A stretch of DNA of 64,000 nt from the NCBI GenBank assembly GCA_003481005.1, contig QUKC01000005.1, positions 62,394 to 126,393 of the forward strand, given 5' to 3'. The position numbers and the translations under genes were made by a program. Source of the DNA: Firmicutes bacterium TM09-10. GTDB taxonomy: Bacteria > Bacillota > Clostridia > Lachnospirales > Lachnospiraceae. The notes below the pieces were generated by a model. It made no database searches. It was not told the DNA's origin and was given only the letters and a program-made list of their open reading frames with translations. This document shows positions 17,764 to 26,804 of this stretch, in pieces (within the stretch, counting starts at the first letter, position 1; each line of letters begins with the position of its first letter).

Positions 17764-18816
17764 CTATAATCCTTTCCGATTTCGCAGCCATGCCAGTAAA
17801 ATCACCGCTTCTGTCCGCTGTCCTTTTACTGCCCACAGAAAAATTCTCTGCGCAGTGCCAAATTTTCCTGCATCCAGTCCGTTCACCGCATCTTTTACAA
17901 GCTCGCTGCCACAATAGCTTTCGATCTGTTTCTTTACCGTTTTGCGCGGAACCTCTCCGATTCGTCTTACTTCCTGCTTCACGCATTCCATCAGGCTGAC
18001 CCATACCATCCTTCGGATTCGTTCCTGTGTCTCTTTTTCTATACCGTAACGTCCTGCATATTCTTTTAAAACATTTGCCAGCACTTCTGTCAGGTGAAAC
18101 CGATCCGGGCGGTATGCATGGGAAAACGATGCCTCATTCTGGCAATAATGATAATAGCAGCCCGGATCGATCACTGCCTTTTTTGCAAGCAGGCAGAAAT
18201 CCAGATTGAAGATCGTATCTTCGCTGAAATATTCCCGCTCCGAACGGAAGTGGATTTTTCCTGTTTCAATCACACTTCTGCGAAACATCGTCATACATGC
18301 GGAAACGCCCCGCATTTCCTCATCATCTGCCGAGTCTCCAAAAAAATGAAGCACAAAGCGCTTTCGGATCGCTTCGTTTTCGTAGCACTGTTCTTTTAAC
18401 TGCGCCCGGTAAAACAGCTCTCCCTGCGGCGTCTCGATCTGATAGCCGAAGCTGCACAGATCTGCTTCCTCCTGTTCCATCCGGTCTGACAGCTTTTCAC
18501 AGGTGTCCGGTTCAATAAAATCATCCGAGTCGATAAACAGGACATAGCGCCCTTTCGCAATATTCAGTCCATCATTTCTCGCCAGACCCTGTCCCGCATT
18601 TTGTTTATGGATCACATGGATTCTCGGATCCTGCTGTGCAAACTCATCGCACAAGCGGCCGCTGTTGTCTTTCGATCCATCATCTACAAGAATGATCTCA
18701 ATATTCTGCAGTGTCTGTCCCCGCAGGGAATCCACGCAGCGTTTTATATAGTGCTCCACGTTGTAAACCGGTACAATTATGCTTACAAGAGGAGATAAAG
18801 TTGTTGTTTCTGTCAT
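17764..18816 (-). CDS. GT2 glycosyltransferase
   Basis: A 350-residue protein with an EpsJ/WaaV-type GT2 domain: VSIIVPVYNVEHYIKRCVDS at the N-terminus, VDDGSKDNSG near residue 41 and LFIDSDDFIEPDT near 93. The mid region carries the usual ACMTMFRRSVIE acceptor-side segment. No membrane segments are visible. It is separated by 13 bases from the upstream GT4 gene and 9 from the downstream GT2 gene, so it is co-transcribed with them. It probably adds one residue to the repeat unit; which one is unknown. Confidence 0.86.
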   Translation of the reverse strand: MTETTTLSPLVSIIVPVYNVEHYIKRCVDSLRGQTLQNIEIILVDDGSKDNSGRLCDEFAQQDPRIHVIHKQNAGQGLARNDGLNIAKGRYVLFIDSDDFIEPDTCEKLSDRMEQEEADLCSFGYQIETPQGELFYRAQLKEQCYENEAIRKRFVLHFFGDSADDEEMRGVSACMTMFRRSVIETGKIHFRSEREYFSEDTIFNLDFCLLAKKAVIDPGCYYHYCQNEASFSHAYRPDRFHLTEVLANVLKEYAGRYGIEKETQERIRRMVWVSLMECVKQEVRRIGEVPRKTVKKQIESYCGSELVKDAVNGLDAGKFGTAQRIFLWAVKGQRTEAVILLAWLRNRKGL

Positions 18817-18829
18817 TTTTCTGTTCCTG

Positions 18830-19924
18830 TTATCTTACAATCTCCCTGCAAAACTCCCAGATGTCCTGCGCCATTCTCTTTTCATTCCATTTCTCCCGAA
18901 CGGACTGCATGGCATTTTCTCCCAGTTGTCTGGAAAATTCAGGATCTTTTATCAGTCGATCCATCTGTTCTGCAAGTTCTTCTGCATTTTCCGGCTCATA
19001 GAGCAGGCAATCCTGTCCGTCTGTCACATAATCTCTCAGGCTGGGGACATTTGCCGCGATCACCGCTTTTTTCAAAAGCATCTGCTGCAGCAGTGTCATC
19101 TGCCCGAATGAATAGTTAAAGGACTGCAGTGGAAGCACACAAAAGGTCGCTTTTTCAATTTCTTTCATCAATTGCGTAACTGGAATAAATCCGACGGTCT
19201 CAACACCGTCATATTTCCGATCCAGCTTTTCTTTCCCAATCAGTTTTAACTTCGGGAAATCAGCAAGTCCATCCTGATTTCGCCCTTTTTGCAGATTTCT
19301 CAGTTTTTCGTATGCCTGCAGCAGCGTATCCCAATCCCGTTTATTATAACCGACACATAAAATATACGGATTTTCTTTCTCTATCGGTGTTCCGGTCGGC
19401 TGAAAATATTCTGCATCCGTCCCAAACGCAATATATCTGCTTTTGGAAAGCAGCCACTGGTGGCACTTTTCGTAATAGGTAATCTGGCTTTTTGTATGAT
19501 AAATCACGCCGTCCAGAGACTTGCTTGCAAACTGCATCAGCTTCAGCGCTTTTCCTTCTTCCTTCGCGCTGTTAAAGCCACCGATGTCAAACACGATATG
19601 CTTATATTTTCCATGTCCGAACAGTCTGCGCCACAGGCACAATACAATCCCACTCTGCATTCCATGGGACAAAACCAGGTCATACTGATTTAATTTCGGC
19701 AAGACTTTCAATGTCTGCCAGATATAAAACCGGATTTTTTCTTTTTCAAAATGCTCCAGCCAGGGAAACGAGCGTATGTCCACAACGTCTACGGAAATGT
19801 CGTCCGGCAGATACCGAAAAAACCAGTATTTATGTCCCGGCACAACATAGTCCGGCGGCTGTTTTCCTTCCGGTATTTGATTTTCATAGGCAACTTTCCA
19901 GTTGACCAGCATCAATATTTTCAC
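18830..19924 (-). CDS. GT4-type glycosyltransferase
   Basis: A GT-B fold protein of about 364 residues. The N-terminal domain reads VKILMLVNWKVAYENQIPEG. The C-terminal domain has ILCVGYNKRDWDTLLQAYE and CVLPLQSFNYSFGQMTLLQQ in place of the usual GT4 E-x7-E region. The frame runs up to a TTG at 19942, but a GAGG site six bases before the GTG at 19924 makes that the likely start. The canonical EGxG segment is poorly conserved, so the fold assignment is safer than the family number. It lies in the GT run after two GT4 genes. Confidence 0.72.
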   Translation of the reverse strand: MKILMLVNWKVAYENQIPEGKQPPDYVVPGHKYWFFRYLPDDISVDVVDIRSFPWLEHFEKEKIRFYIWQTLKVLPKLNQYDLVLSHGMQSGIVLCLWRRLFGHGKYKHIVFDIGGFNSAKEEGKALKLMQFASKSLDGVIYHTKSQITYYEKCHQWLLSKSRYIAFGTDAEYFQPTGTPIEKENPYILCVGYNKRDWDTLLQAYEKLRNLQKGRNQDGLADFPKLKLIGKEKLDRKYDGVETVGFIPVTQLMKEIEKATFCVLPLQSFNYSFGQMTLLQQMLLKKAVIAANVPSLRDYVTDGQDCLLYEPENAEELAEQMDRLIKDPEFSRQLGENAMQSVREKWNEKRMAQDIWEFCREIVR

Positions 19925-19978
19925 ACTGCACCTCATTTTCAAGCATATACTGTAGAAGTATTGCTCAATGTGTTCTGC

Positions 19979-21184
19979 TCAGGCTTTTAAACCGCCATAA
20001 ATCTGCAGCAGTTTTTCACAATACGTTTCCGCACTCATGAAAGAAACCTTTTCGCAGTTTATCGTATATGTTTGCAAGCGTTTGGAATCCGCCCATAACT
20101 CTTCAATTCTTTTCTGCAATGCACTGCTATCTCCGACTGGGAACAGCTCTCCGGTTTTTCCATCCTGTAAAAGCTCCGGTATTCCTCCGATCTTCGATGC
20201 GATGACCGGCGTTTTGTAAAGCTGTGCTTCCATCACGGAAAAGGGACAGTTTTCATAGCATTCCGACGGAAATACGACAAAGCTCGCTTCTGCAATCGTC
20301 TGATACAATTCTTTTCCGCTCAGAAAGCCTCTGTTTTCCACATTAGGCAATGCGGTTACCTCATCTTCCAGCGGTCCTTTTCCGGCAAATACGAACGGAA
20401 TCTGCGGCAGCTTCCTACATACATCCAGCAGAGTTTTAACCCCTTTTTCTTCTGAATATCGTCCGAAATAAAGCACATACTTTTTCTTCTCCGTTTCCGG
20501 AATCTCCTGTCGGTTCAGGAAGTTATGCATCGTCACTGTCTTCTCGTCCAGATCCGGATTCGTCTTCAAAACTTCTTCCAGGAAATGGCTCGGGCAAATC
20601 ACCGTATCGAACATCCGATACGCATGGTTATGCTGATAGATCTTCGCTTCCACGCTTCCCAAGAGGCTCTTCACGCGGGAATTGTGGATACACTTATGTT
20701 TCGTGCAGTTCCACTGCTTCTGTCCCAGGCATTCCTGGCACAGCTCGCCGGACGGTCTCTGCATCAGATGGTTTGGACAGACGAGCTGTGAATCATGCGC
20801 CGTGTATACGATCCGAACCGTTCTGCCGGTCTGTTTCTCATATTTACGGATCGCGTAGAGAATGGACGGTGTCAGCTGGAAATTGAAATTATTAACATGA
20901 ACCACGTCAGGCCGAAAGTCGTCCAGCACTTTCCGGATCTTTTTTGCAGCCTCTGTCGAATAGAGAATCCGGAACGGATACAGTAATTTTTGAAGTTTTC
21001 CGGTATGAAAATCCATATTCCCTGTATAGCAATCAAGCCGGTTCGAAACGACCCGGCCTTCATGCTCCATTCCAAAATATTCTACCTGATGTCCCATCTT
21101 CTGAAGCTGCTTCCCGACTTCAAAAATATAGGTTTCCGATCCGCCGTTCGGATGCAGAAATTTATTGACAATCAATACTTTCAT
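19979..21184 (-). CDS. GT4 glycosyltransferase with cysteine-rich insert
   Basis: A 401-residue GT-B protein. LIVNKFLHPNGGSETYIFEV is the N-terminal GT4 motif. YVLYFGRYSEEKGVKTLLD and FPSECYENCPFSVMEAQLY (E-x7-E) form the donor-binding half. A cysteine-rich stretch near residues 137-170 (CPNHLMQ, CQECLGQ, CTKHKCIH) is seen in a subset of capsule GT4 enzymes and could bind metal. The ATG overlaps the stop of the GT26-GT4 fusion by four bases. Donor sugar is unknown. Confidence 0.85.
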   Translation of the reverse strand: MKVLIVNKFLHPNGGSETYIFEVGKQLQKMGHQVEYFGMEHEGRVVSNRLDCYTGNMDFHTGKLQKLLYPFRILYSTEAAKKIRKVLDDFRPDVVHVNNFNFQLTPSILYAIRKYEKQTGRTVRIVYTAHDSQLVCPNHLMQRPSGELCQECLGQKQWNCTKHKCIHNSRVKSLLGSVEAKIYQHNHAYRMFDTVICPSHFLEEVLKTNPDLDEKTVTMHNFLNRQEIPETEKKKYVLYFGRYSEEKGVKTLLDVCRKLPQIPFVFAGKGPLEDEVTALPNVENRGFLSGKELYQTIAEASFVVFPSECYENCPFSVMEAQLYKTPVIASKIGGIPELLQDGKTGELFPVGDSSALQKRIEELWADSKRLQTYTINCEKVSFMSAETYCEKLLQIYGGLKA

Positions 21185-23124
21185 TTCTGATTCTCCCGTG
21201 CCTTGAGCACATGCTGATAAAGATGCAGCGTCTGCTCCGTTACCCGATCCCAGTTATATTTTCCACAGATAAAATCTGCATTTTCCTGATGTGCTTTCTG
21301 CGTCAGTTCCGGATACGCCAGCACTTCCTCCAAACGCTTCTGCAGCTCTTTTTCATTTCCTTTTTCAAAATACAGGGCATGGTCTTCCGCCACCTCTGTA
21401 TTTTCCGGAATATTGCTTGCGATACAGCAGTTTCCATAGCTCATCGCTTCCAGCAGTCCAAGCGCCATCCCTTCAATATCACTTGGCAGTACAAAACAAT
21501 ACGCATTAGAGTACAGCTCTTCCAACACTTCCCCCTGTACAAATCCGGTCATAATCACACGGCTGTCTTTTGCCGCCAGATTGACCATTTCCTGTACGTA
21601 TTCCTGAGAATGGCTGCTGCCGCCCGCAATCACCAGTTTTTTATCCGTCTCGATTTGTTCAAACGCATGCAGCAGATAATGCAGTCCCTTTTCCGGTACA
21701 ATTCTTGCCAGGAACAGGATATATCCGTCTTTTTCCAGACCGTACTTTGCCTTAATTTCGGAATCGCCCTTTAAAATCGGTCTGTTGATTCCATTTGGAA
21801 TAAAACGGGTTTTTCTGCCGTATGTCTCCTGAAAATAATCCTGCATATTGTGCGACAATACGATCACTTCATCCGCATGGAGTGCGGCGGTCTTTTCCCC
21901 CAGCTTCAGCATATGAGATGCAAAATTTCCCCATTTGGAACGTTGCCAGTCCAGCCCATGAATCGTCGCCACTGTCGGGATTCCAAACAGTTTGGTCAGC
22001 CAAAGCATAATACACGGTCCTTCCGCATGGAAATGCACAATATCATAATGCCCGAACAATGACCGGATTGTTGCCAGAAAAGAATATACAATCGCATTTA
22101 ATTTACTGCTGGAAAACGTCGGAATCGTAAAAATTCGGATTCCCTGAAAATATTTTCCATGTTTTTCATCAAACTCTTTGCCGGATACATGGTAACCGGA
22201 ACGATTATACGCATCCACCCGGTTCCCGGAACGAACCATTCGTGTAGACAGCTCTTCCACGACGATCTCCACACCACCTTCTCTCGACGGAATGCGCTTA
22301 TGTCCGATCATTGCGATCTTCATTCCTGTCTTCGGTCTTGAAGGTATATGCACCAGCTCCTGATTTTTCTTTTTTAAAAGCTTGTTTTCTTTCCAGACAT
22401 AATGAATAAACGAAAAATTTGTATCCATATATCGTGGAATCAGGCGTTTCGGATCCTGCATCAGCCGAAACAGCCATTCCAGACAAAGCTCCTGCATCCA
22501 GCCCGGCGCACGTCTTACCGTTCCCGCATGGAAATCAAAGCCTGCCCCTACGCCCAGCATGACGCCATGCAGCATTCCGGCATGTGCAGCCATCCATTTT
22601 TCCTGTTTTGGAGCTCCCAATCCAATCCAAATAAAATCCGGTTTTGTATCATTGATCTGTTTTACAACCGCCTCGTCCTCTTCTTCTGTCAGCGGTCGAA
22701 ACGGTGGGGAATACATACCGACAATATTCAGCTTCGGATACTTTTCACGCAGCCTCTGTTCCAGCGCATGCAGCGTATTTTCCGTACTGCCATAAAAATA
22801 GTGCCGGTATCCCTTTTTCTCGGAAAGCTCGAAAATTCTCGGCATCAAATCCGGTCCAGGAACACGTCCCGCCTCCTGATGTCCGCGCATCCGACATACA
22901 ATAGACAGGGGTTTCCCATCCGGAAGATTCATTGCACTGCCGTTTTGCACTTTCCGATAATCTGCATCGCGAAATGCCATGACCGTCGTATGCACATTGG
23001 AAACACAGACATATTTTCCACGCAGTTCATCCAAATGCTGATCCATATAATCAACTGTTTCATCCATCGTAATGACATTGATGTTTGTTCCCAACAATTT
23101 ACAGAATTTCAGTTTTTCATTCAT
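21181..23124 (-). CDS. GT26 (WecG/TagA/CpsF) - GT4 fusion glycosyltransferase
   Basis: A 647-residue two-domain protein. Residues 1 to about 245 are a complete GT26 domain with AMNLPDGKP (Asp69 is the expected catalytic residue) and FIWIGLGAPKQEKWM. After a linker, residues from about 270 are a GT4 domain starting MKIAMIGHKRIPSREGGVE, with ILFLARIVPEKGLHYLL and PSDIEGMALGLLEAMSYG. GT26 enzymes add ManNAc or ManNAcA as an early step onto a lipid-linked first sugar; the GT4 half could add the next sugar. It overlaps the polymerase gene by 8 bp and the next GT4 by 4 bp. The frame is continuous, so this is a real fusion in this sequence. Confidence 0.88.
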   Translation of the reverse strand: MNEKLKFCKLLGTNINVITMDETVDYMDQHLDELRGKYVCVSNVHTTVMAFRDADYRKVQNGSAMNLPDGKPLSIVCRMRGHQEAGRVPGPDLMPRIFELSEKKGYRHYFYGSTENTLHALEQRLREKYPKLNIVGMYSPPFRPLTEEEDEAVVKQINDTKPDFIWIGLGAPKQEKWMAAHAGMLHGVMLGVGAGFDFHAGTVRRAPGWMQELCLEWLFRLMQDPKRLIPRYMDTNFSFIHYVWKENKLLKKKNQELVHIPSRPKTGMKIAMIGHKRIPSREGGVEIVVEELSTRMVRSGNRVDAYNRSGYHVSGKEFDEKHGKYFQGIRIFTIPTFSSSKLNAIVYSFLATIRSLFGHYDIVHFHAEGPCIMLWLTKLFGIPTVATIHGLDWQRSKWGNFASHMLKLGEKTAALHADEVIVLSHNMQDYFQETYGRKTRFIPNGINRPILKGDSEIKAKYGLEKDGYILFLARIVPEKGLHYLLHAFEQIETDKKLVIAGGSSHSQEYVQEMVNLAAKDSRVIMTGFVQGEVLEELYSNAYCFVLPSDIEGMALGLLEAMSYGNCCIASNIPENTEVAEDHALYFEKGNEKELQKRLEEVLAYPELTQKAHQENADFICGKYNWDRVTEQTLHLYQHVLKARENQK

Positions 23125-24742
23125 ACTGTCCGCTCTTTTTCCGCCTTTTTTCTAAAATTTCCGCAATACCTGTTCCAAGCAGTGTTCCGGCTGCTCCGGT
23201 CAGGATTGCTGCTCCGATCATACCCCTCATCCATTCCACTGTTACAGTAACTCCAGAGAACCGAAACATCGGTGTCTCTTCTCCCATATAATACAATACT
23301 TCCGAGCCGTTTGCCCGCTCTTTTGCAGCTGCTTCCTCGTCCAGGTAATAGACTTCCTGCAGCGAATAATCACAGATCGACTTGGGCACAAGATACTCTT
23401 TGGGCATCTGTGCCGTCAGTCCAAAAGCAGTGCCTCCGATCACGACACAAGCGCAGGTCAACGCAGCAATCAAATATTTCTTTTCTCCTGCTGCAGCCCC
23501 TATCCTTTTCAGCCCCAACAAAAGAGTTTCTGCCAGTTTCTCTGCCGGAACATTTTTCGGAAGACTCCGGTCGCCCAGCGTACAGATTCCAATCCATGCA
23601 ATGTTCTGCCGCCGGATCGGATTTGCATCGTTTAGCAGATAACTTCCCACAAAAATTAAGGAAACATTTTTAAAAGAAGTATTGAACAAAAACGGCTCCG
23701 ATATTCCGGCAATCAGAAATCCCAGCGTAATCGCCAGTTCTTTTCGCCGGTCCTCCTTTACCAGATTCCGAATGGTAAAGAAATAGGCGATCATCAACAG
23801 AGCAAAGACAACCACCCCATAGGTCATCAACGCAAACACATAAGAATTGTCCATGTTCAGATCTTTATCCGCCAGCTGGAACTGCTGTCCGAACAGTGTA
23901 ATCCTTTCCTGCGTCAGAAAATATTTGGAAAGGCGCAGTCTGGTATTCATCAGCCGGTTCATAAATTCATAGAACCGGTTTCCTTCCGGAATCAGCGGTG
24001 CCAACAGGGAAAATGCCAGTCCTGCCGGAAGCACGCACTGCACCAGCACTTTTTCCGGCTTCGTAAACTGACTGCGCAGTTCAAAATACAGCACCAGCAT
24101 CAGATAAATTCCGGTCAACAGAAATCCTGTAAAGCTAACCGAATAGATAAAAATCAGTACGTTTCCGACAAGTGCGGCAATAATCCAGCCAAACAGTTTT
24201 TTGCCTTTTTGCTGCAACAAATAAAACAGAAACGCCAGCAAAATGACATAGGAAATATGGAATACATTCGGATGCGGATATCCCATACTCCACCGGAAGA
24301 TAAAGGCTCCGAGCTTTTTATGTACCAGCAGAATGCCTTTGTCCCAGCCGATCAGAAACGCCAGAATCCGATAAAGAAACACGCTGCTCCAGACAACCGC
24401 CCCGACCTGAAAGACCTTTTTTATCCGCACATCTTTCATACCGATCAGCATCATCACACAAGTCAGCATTCCCTTTTCCGCAGAACAGCGCCAGCTCAGA
24501 ATGCCGAGGACGCCGAACACCACTGTAGCCAGAAGCTGCCACGGCGTATATTTTGTCAGAATCAGTTTCAGCCCAAGGCATCCCATCCCGATCAACAGGC
24601 AGAGCTGATACGGACGCATCCCGTCGTACCAACCCATTCCCTTTGAAAACAACATCACACCGAAGAAAATCAGGTATAAAAGCTCATTGACTGTCAATGC
24701 AGCTTCCTTTTTCTGTGTTTTTAACTCCATTCTATCTGTCAC
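23117..24742 (-). CDS. Wzy-like O-antigen/capsule polymerase (polytopic), with extra C-terminal region
   Basis: A membrane protein of about 541 residues with ten or more hydrophobic segments and a central loop around residues 240-300, as in Wzy polymerases, which are recognised mainly by topology. After the polymerase-like part (to about residue 380), a soluble stretch and two further membrane segments follow, ending EILEKRRKKSGQYE. This tail resembles the juxtamembrane part of Wzz-type chain-length proteins and may be a fusion. The GTG at 24742 has a GGAG site eight bases upstream; the ATG at 24730 is the alternative. It is the first gene behind a strong promoter and overlaps the GT26-GT4 gene. 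Confidence 0.65.
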   Translation of the reverse strand: MTDRMELKTQKKEAALTVNELLYLIFFGVMLFSKGMGWYDGMRPYQLCLLIGMGCLGLKLILTKYTPWQLLATVVFGVLGILSWRCSAEKGMLTCVMMLIGMKDVRIKKVFQVGAVVWSSVFLYRILAFLIGWDKGILLVHKKLGAFIFRWSMGYPHPNVFHISYVILLAFLFYLLQQKGKKLFGWIIAALVGNVLIFIYSVSFTGFLLTGIYLMLVLYFELRSQFTKPEKVLVQCVLPAGLAFSLLAPLIPEGNRFYEFMNRLMNTRLRLSKYFLTQERITLFGQQFQLADKDLNMDNSYVFALMTYGVVVFALLMIAYFFTIRNLVKEDRRKELAITLGFLIAGISEPFLFNTSFKNVSLIFVGSYLLNDANPIRRQNIAWIGICTLGDRSLPKNVPAEKLAETLLLGLKRIGAAAGEKKYLIAALTCACVVIGGTAFGLTAQMPKEYLVPKSICDYSLQEVYYLDEEAAAKERANGSEVLYYMGEETPMFRFSGVTVTVEWMRGMIGAAILTGAAGTLLGTGIAEILEKRRKKSGQYE

Positions 24743-24824
24743 TGCCAAAACTCCGGCACTCCTTGTGTTTTAGTTTTCCATACAGGAAAATTTTCCAAAA
24801 TGCAAAATTCCCCGTTATACGAGA

Positions 24825-24853
24825 AGTATACCACTTTTGAGGCAAGAGGACAA
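24825..24853 (-). promoter_or_regulatory. Sigma-A promoter for the 24.7-9.4 kb gene block
   Basis: The minus strand shows TTGTCC (24848-24853), a 17-base spacer, and TATACT (24825-24830) preceded by TGG, making an extended -10. It lies 83 bases before the GTG at 24742, in the only sizeable gap between DegT and the polymerase. It separates two transcription units. Confidence 0.65.
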
Positions 24854-24912
24854 TCTGTTCCTTCCCGCCCTGTTTTCAGGTACTATACGGTCTGGTGTCA
24901 TAAGAATCTGTT

Positions 24913-26016
24913 TCAGGCGGTCTGATACGCATTACAAGCCCGGATTACCATTTCAACTTCCTCGTCCGTCATTTCCGGGAACAGCGGCAACGTCGCGCAA
25001 TGGGATGCCAGATACTCCGCGTTCGGACAATCTCCAACCTGGTAACCAAGATGCTTATAAGCATTCTGCAAATGGCAGGGCACCGGGTAATGCCGGTTGC
25101 ACTCAATTCCCTTCTCTGCCATATAAGTCAGAAAACGCTCCGGGTCATCTTCCACCTCCACCTCAAACATATGGAAGACCGGATTCGTATTTTCCGGATG
25201 ATGCTGCAGGGTAATCGCCGGATTCGTAATTTCCTTTGTGTACCGCCATCCAATCTCCCGCCTGCGGGCAGTCCATTCCGGCAGATATTTCAGGCTGACA
25301 CTCAGCACTGCTCCCTGGATGCCCTCCAGTCGATAATTATATCCGATCATGTCATGATAATAACGCACTGTACAACCTTGATTTTTCATCATTTCGATCG
25401 TATCGAAGTACTCTTTTCGATAGCCGGTTACACTTCCGCCTTCTCCAAACGCATACAGGTTTTTTCCAGGATAAAAGCTAAAGCATCCGAGATCTCCCAG
25501 CGTTCCAACCATTTTCCCCTCATATAAAGCGTCATGTCCCTGCGCACAGTCTTCCACTACATACAGATGATGTCTGTCAGCTATTTCTTTTACCTTGTTA
25601 AATTCAAACGGTTGTCCATATAAATGTACACCAATAATTGCTTTCGTCTTCTCTGTGATCTTTTCTTCGATTTTATCCGGGTCTATTTCCCAGGTATCCG
25701 CAGTACAATCCACAAATACCGGAGTCGCCCCCGTATAAGTCACACCCCAGGCAGTCGCAATATAGGTATTGGCAGGAACGATCACTTCGTCCCCTTCTCC
25801 GATTCCAAGTGCAACCATCGCACAATGCAGCGCAGAGGTTCCATTATTTACACCCGACGCATAGGGAACTCCACAATACTGTGCAAATTCTTTATCGAAT
25901 TCATCCGCATACTTTCCACCGGAAAATGCGGTATCCTCACACACTTTTTGAATGGCTTCCAGATACTCTGCCTTATGTTTCTGATAATCTCTCGTCAAAT
26001 CAATTCTTTTGAGCAT
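24913..26016 (-). CDS. DegT/DnrJ/EryC1/StrS family sugar aminotransferase
   Basis: A 367-residue PLP enzyme. NNGTSALHCAMVALGIGEGDEV, VEDCAQGHDA and SFYPGKNLYAFGEGG (Schiff-base Lys185) are the family's signatures. It aminates a keto-sugar nucleotide, typically a 4- or 3-keto-6-deoxyhexose, to an amino sugar in the cytoplasm. No matching dehydratase or N-acyltransferase is next to it, so the keto-sugar must come from elsewhere. It heads towards a gap with a promoter for the next block, and may be the last gene of the block starting upstream. The ATG at 26016 is used. Confidence 0.88.
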   Translation of the reverse strand: MLKRIDLTRDYQKHKAEYLEAIQKVCEDTAFSGGKYADEFDKEFAQYCGVPYASGVNNGTSALHCAMVALGIGEGDEVIVPANTYIATAWGVTYTGATPVFVDCTADTWEIDPDKIEEKITEKTKAIIGVHLYGQPFEFNKVKEIADRHHLYVVEDCAQGHDALYEGKMVGTLGDLGCFSFYPGKNLYAFGEGGSVTGYRKEYFDTIEMMKNQGCTVRYYHDMIGYNYRLEGIQGAVLSVSLKYLPEWTARRREIGWRYTKEITNPAITLQHHPENTNPVFHMFEVEVEDDPERFLTYMAEKGIECNRHYPVPCHLQNAYKHLGYQVGDCPNAEYLASHCATLPLFPEMTDEEVEMVIRACNAYQTA

Positions 26017-26057
26017 AGTTTTCTCTCTCCATCCTTCCAGTTTTGTACCTCAGTCGT

Positions 26058-26804
26058 TTATTTTCTGAGTTCGTCTTCCTGACGAAATGCCTTTTTCAGA
26101 TGGTACATCTGAATCAGATAATTCTTGATCGTTTTCCACACTTTTACCGTCGTATTGTAGTCTTCCTGCCATTCGACCGGCATATCATAAATTTTCATTC
26201 CATCCCGTTCCGCGCGGAGTAAAAATTCAATCGTATAAAACCAGCCGTTATCCTGACTGCTTTCCCTTACAAGCTGCTCTGCCGCTTCTTTTCTCAGAAA
26301 AGTGAACCCGCAGACCGCATCGGTCGCTTTCATATGAAACAGTGTTTTTAACAAAAGTACAAGTCCCATGGACGTGATCTTCCGATACCATTTTCGTCCC
26401 TTTGTGTCAGATTCTTTGCTGAACCGGCTTCCGTTTACATACTGTAAATTCGGATCGTTCTGAAACATTTCGATCGTTTTCCCGAGATATTTTAAATCTG
26501 TGGAAAGATCAATATCCATGTATCCGACCAAGTCACAGGTATTGATGGAAATTCCTTTTCGAAATGCAACGCCAACGCCGCGTTCCCCTACCCTGACATA
26601 GCTCACTTCCGGATATTTTGCTGCAAGGGCTTTGCCGATTTTTGGTGTTTCATCCTCCGAACCGTTATCCAGAATTGTCAGCTGGTATGGTATCGTTACA
26701 TTTTCTTTTAAATAAGCCATAGAACGTTCGATCCCGTTTTCCAGTCTCAATCGCTCATTCAATACCGGAAACAACAAATTGATACTCAATACGTCCTGTT
26801 TCAT
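26058..26804 (-). CDS. GT2 glycosyltransferase, polyprenyl-phosphate type (soluble)
   Basis: A 248-residue single-domain GT2 enzyme: LLFPVLNERLRLENGIE at the N-terminus, LDNGSEDETPKIG near residue 45 and GYMDIDLSTDLKYLG near 93. The DIDLSTD motif is like that of dolichyl/undecaprenyl-phosphate glucose or mannose synthases. There is no C-terminal membrane hairpin. Its ATG overlaps the stop of the next GT2 gene by four bases, so the two are probably made together. It could feed the GT-C protein at 28891-30468 with lipid-linked donor. Confidence 0.83.
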   Translation of the reverse strand: MKQDVLSINLLFPVLNERLRLENGIERSMAYLKENVTIPYQLTILDNGSEDETPKIGKALAAKYPEVSYVRVGERGVGVAFRKGISINTCDLVGYMDIDLSTDLKYLGKTIEMFQNDPNLQYVNGSRFSKESDTKGRKWYRKITSMGLVLLLKTLFHMKATDAVCGFTFLRKEAAEQLVRESSQDNGWFYTIEFLLRAERDGMKIYDMPVEWQEDYNTTVKVWKTIKNYLIQMYHLKKAFRQEDELRK

